The notes beneath the pieces were generated by a model. The model did not search any database and was not told the origin of the DNA. It saw only the letters and a list, made by a program, of their open reading frames with translations. 64,000 nucleotides of DNA from Treponema sp. GTDB taxonomy: Bacteria; Spirochaetota; Spirochaetia; Treponematales; Treponemataceae. This document shows, one piece after another, positions 63,176-64,000 of this stretch (positions within the stretch are counted from its first letter, which is position 1; each line of letters begins with the position of its first letter). The stretch covers positions 1-64,000 of the forward strand of contig JAFXSM010000048.1 of NCBI GenBank assembly GCA_017525605.1, in the 5' to 3' direction. Made by a program: the position numbers and the translations under genes.

Positions 63176-64000
63176 ATGAAAAAAATAATGATTCTCGGTG
63201 CGGGGCTTATGCAGAAGCCTGCGATTCTTGCGGCAAAAAATCTCGGCTACGAGTCCGTCGTTGTCGATGCGAATCCGAATGCCGTTGCCGTTCCGCTTGC
63301 AGACCGTTTTGAGCCTGTCGATTTGAAAGACCGGGATTCTCTTCTGAAACTTGCGCAGTCGCTTGGCTCGGAACTTGCTGGAATTTTCACTGCCGGAACT
63401 GATTTTTCCGCGTCCGTCGCATATGTCGCGGAGAAACTCGGTCTTCCGTCGCACAGTTTCCAGTCGTGCCTGAATGCGAGCGACAAAGTCCGTATGCGCG
63501 GCTGCTTTGAGCGTGCGTCTGTTCCTTGCCCGAAATTCCGCGAGATAACGAAGTCTCAGATTGAGGAACTCGACGCAAAGGCAAAGAGTGGCGAAATTGA
63601 ATTTCCGAAAGTCGTGAAGCCTTGCGACAACATGGGCGGCCGAGGATGCAGGCTCGTCCGCGACAAAAATGAATTTCTTCCTGCCGTTACGGATTCCGTC
63701 AATAATTCGAGAACTTCCCGCGCAATTTTCGAGGATTACATGGAAGGCGCGGAATTTTCAATCGATTCGATTGTCTACAACGGAACTCTGACGATTACGG
63801 GATTCGCCGACAGGCACATTTTCTATCCGCCATATTTCATCGAAATGGGGCATTCTCTTCCGACAAAAGTCGATTCGAAAATCAAAAACGAGCTTATTGC
63901 AACTTTCGCTCTCGGAATTAAGGCTCTCGGACTTACTTGCGGAGTCGCAAAAGCGGACATCAAATATACGAAGAACGGTCCTATGATTGGCGAAATCGCG
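63176..64000 (+). CDS. ATP-grasp enzyme, 5' part
   Basis: First 275 residues of an ATP-grasp ligase; the frame runs off the window end. N-terminal PurK-like domain (MKKIMILGAGLMQKPAILAA, SVVVDANPNAVA), then ATP-binding strands FPKVVKPCDNMGGRGC and IFEDYMEGAEFSIDS. It would ligate an amino acid or carboxylate to another substrate using ATP. It starts 37 bases after the fusion gene, with AAGGGG before the ATG, so it belongs to the glycan operon. Substrate unknown. Confidence 0.88.
   Translation, partial: MKKIMILGAGLMQKPAILAAKNLGYESVVVDANPNAVAVPLADRFEPVDLKDRDSLLKLAQSLGSELAGIFTAGTDFSASVAYVAEKLGLPSHSFQSCLNASDKVRMRGCFERASVPCPKFREITKSQIEELDAKAKSGEIEFPKVVKPCDNMGGRGCRLVRDKNEFLPAVTDSVNNSRTSRAIFEDYMEGAEFSIDSIVYNGTLTITGFADRHIFYPPYFIEMGHSLPTKVDSKIKNELIATFALGIKALGLTCGVAKADIKYTKNGPMIGEIA

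Noticed and set aside
1..64000. tRNA, rRNA or insertion sequence genes
   Set aside because: No cloverleaf-like gap sequence, conserved rRNA stretch, transposase motif or terminal inverted repeat pair was found by eye; gaps are mostly short.

Overview
The window reads as a chromosomal segment of a Treponema-like spirochete, probably a plant-polysaccharide-degrading gut or rumen species. The grounds are two tandem secreted family 1 pectate lyases, a spiro-SPASM protein (a family I know from spirochetes), two methyl-accepting chemotaxis proteins, many lipoproteins with short spirochete-type lipoboxes, and abundant AAG/GAGG ribosome binding sites. No rRNA, tRNA, CRISPR array, insertion sequence or prophage gene was seen. 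This assignment is inference from gene content; no marker gene was compared.

Layout. 1-1088 is the 3' end of an acyl-CoA synthetase. 1173-5975 holds the two pectate lyases and a small Ala-rich lipoprotein. 6084-9923 has rlpA, an exported protein of unknown function and ilvB. 10091-15283 has a ComFB-domain protein, aconitase and a chemoreceptor. 15417-20041 is an accessory block: an AIPR-type (abortive infection) protein ending in a cold-shock-like domain, then a radical SAM/SPASM enzyme in an operon with two small lipoproteins that share a YGMP motif. 20042-20445 is a repeat-rich intergenic region. 21616-23252 is a Crp/Fnr regulator divergent from a ferredoxin and an iron-sulfur membrane protein. 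24248-27954 is an N-degron operon (small protein, clpS, clpA, aat) in which clpA carries an in-frame stop codon. 27998-35283 holds LysM, FHA, exonuclease, lipoprotein and chemoreceptor genes. 35255-43778 is a long leftward run (smc, membrane proteins, SIMPL lipoprotein, serS, AI-2E-type transporter). 43921-52443 has a DEAD-box helicase, a glycosyltransferase, a partner-switching signalling module (SpoIIE phosphatase, STAS, HATPase) and an operon of TPR/Mrr-like, phosphoesterase and ParB-like genes. 52646-57895 has a tandem-repeat TPR protein, mutL, xseB and xseA. 57972-64000 is a surface or flagellin glycan cluster: spiro-SPASM protein, glycosyltransferase, a three-domain SpsF-SpsG-methyltransferase fusion and an ATP-grasp enzyme cut by the window end.

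The strongest candidates for little-described biology are: the radical SAM/YGMP-lipoprotein operon (17918-20041); a dispersed palindromic element with a constant GTTA loop and stems that change in compensating pairs (9950-10026 and 20333-20368); the triple-domain sugar enzyme (60605-63139); and the AIPR-cold-shock fusion (15417-17822). Two coding anomalies need raw-read checks: the stop inside clpA at 26087-26089 and an apparent frameshift near the 3' end of smc at about 40800.

The coordinates below use the start codon best supported by a ribosome binding site or by family comparison, which sometimes shortens the longest open frame.
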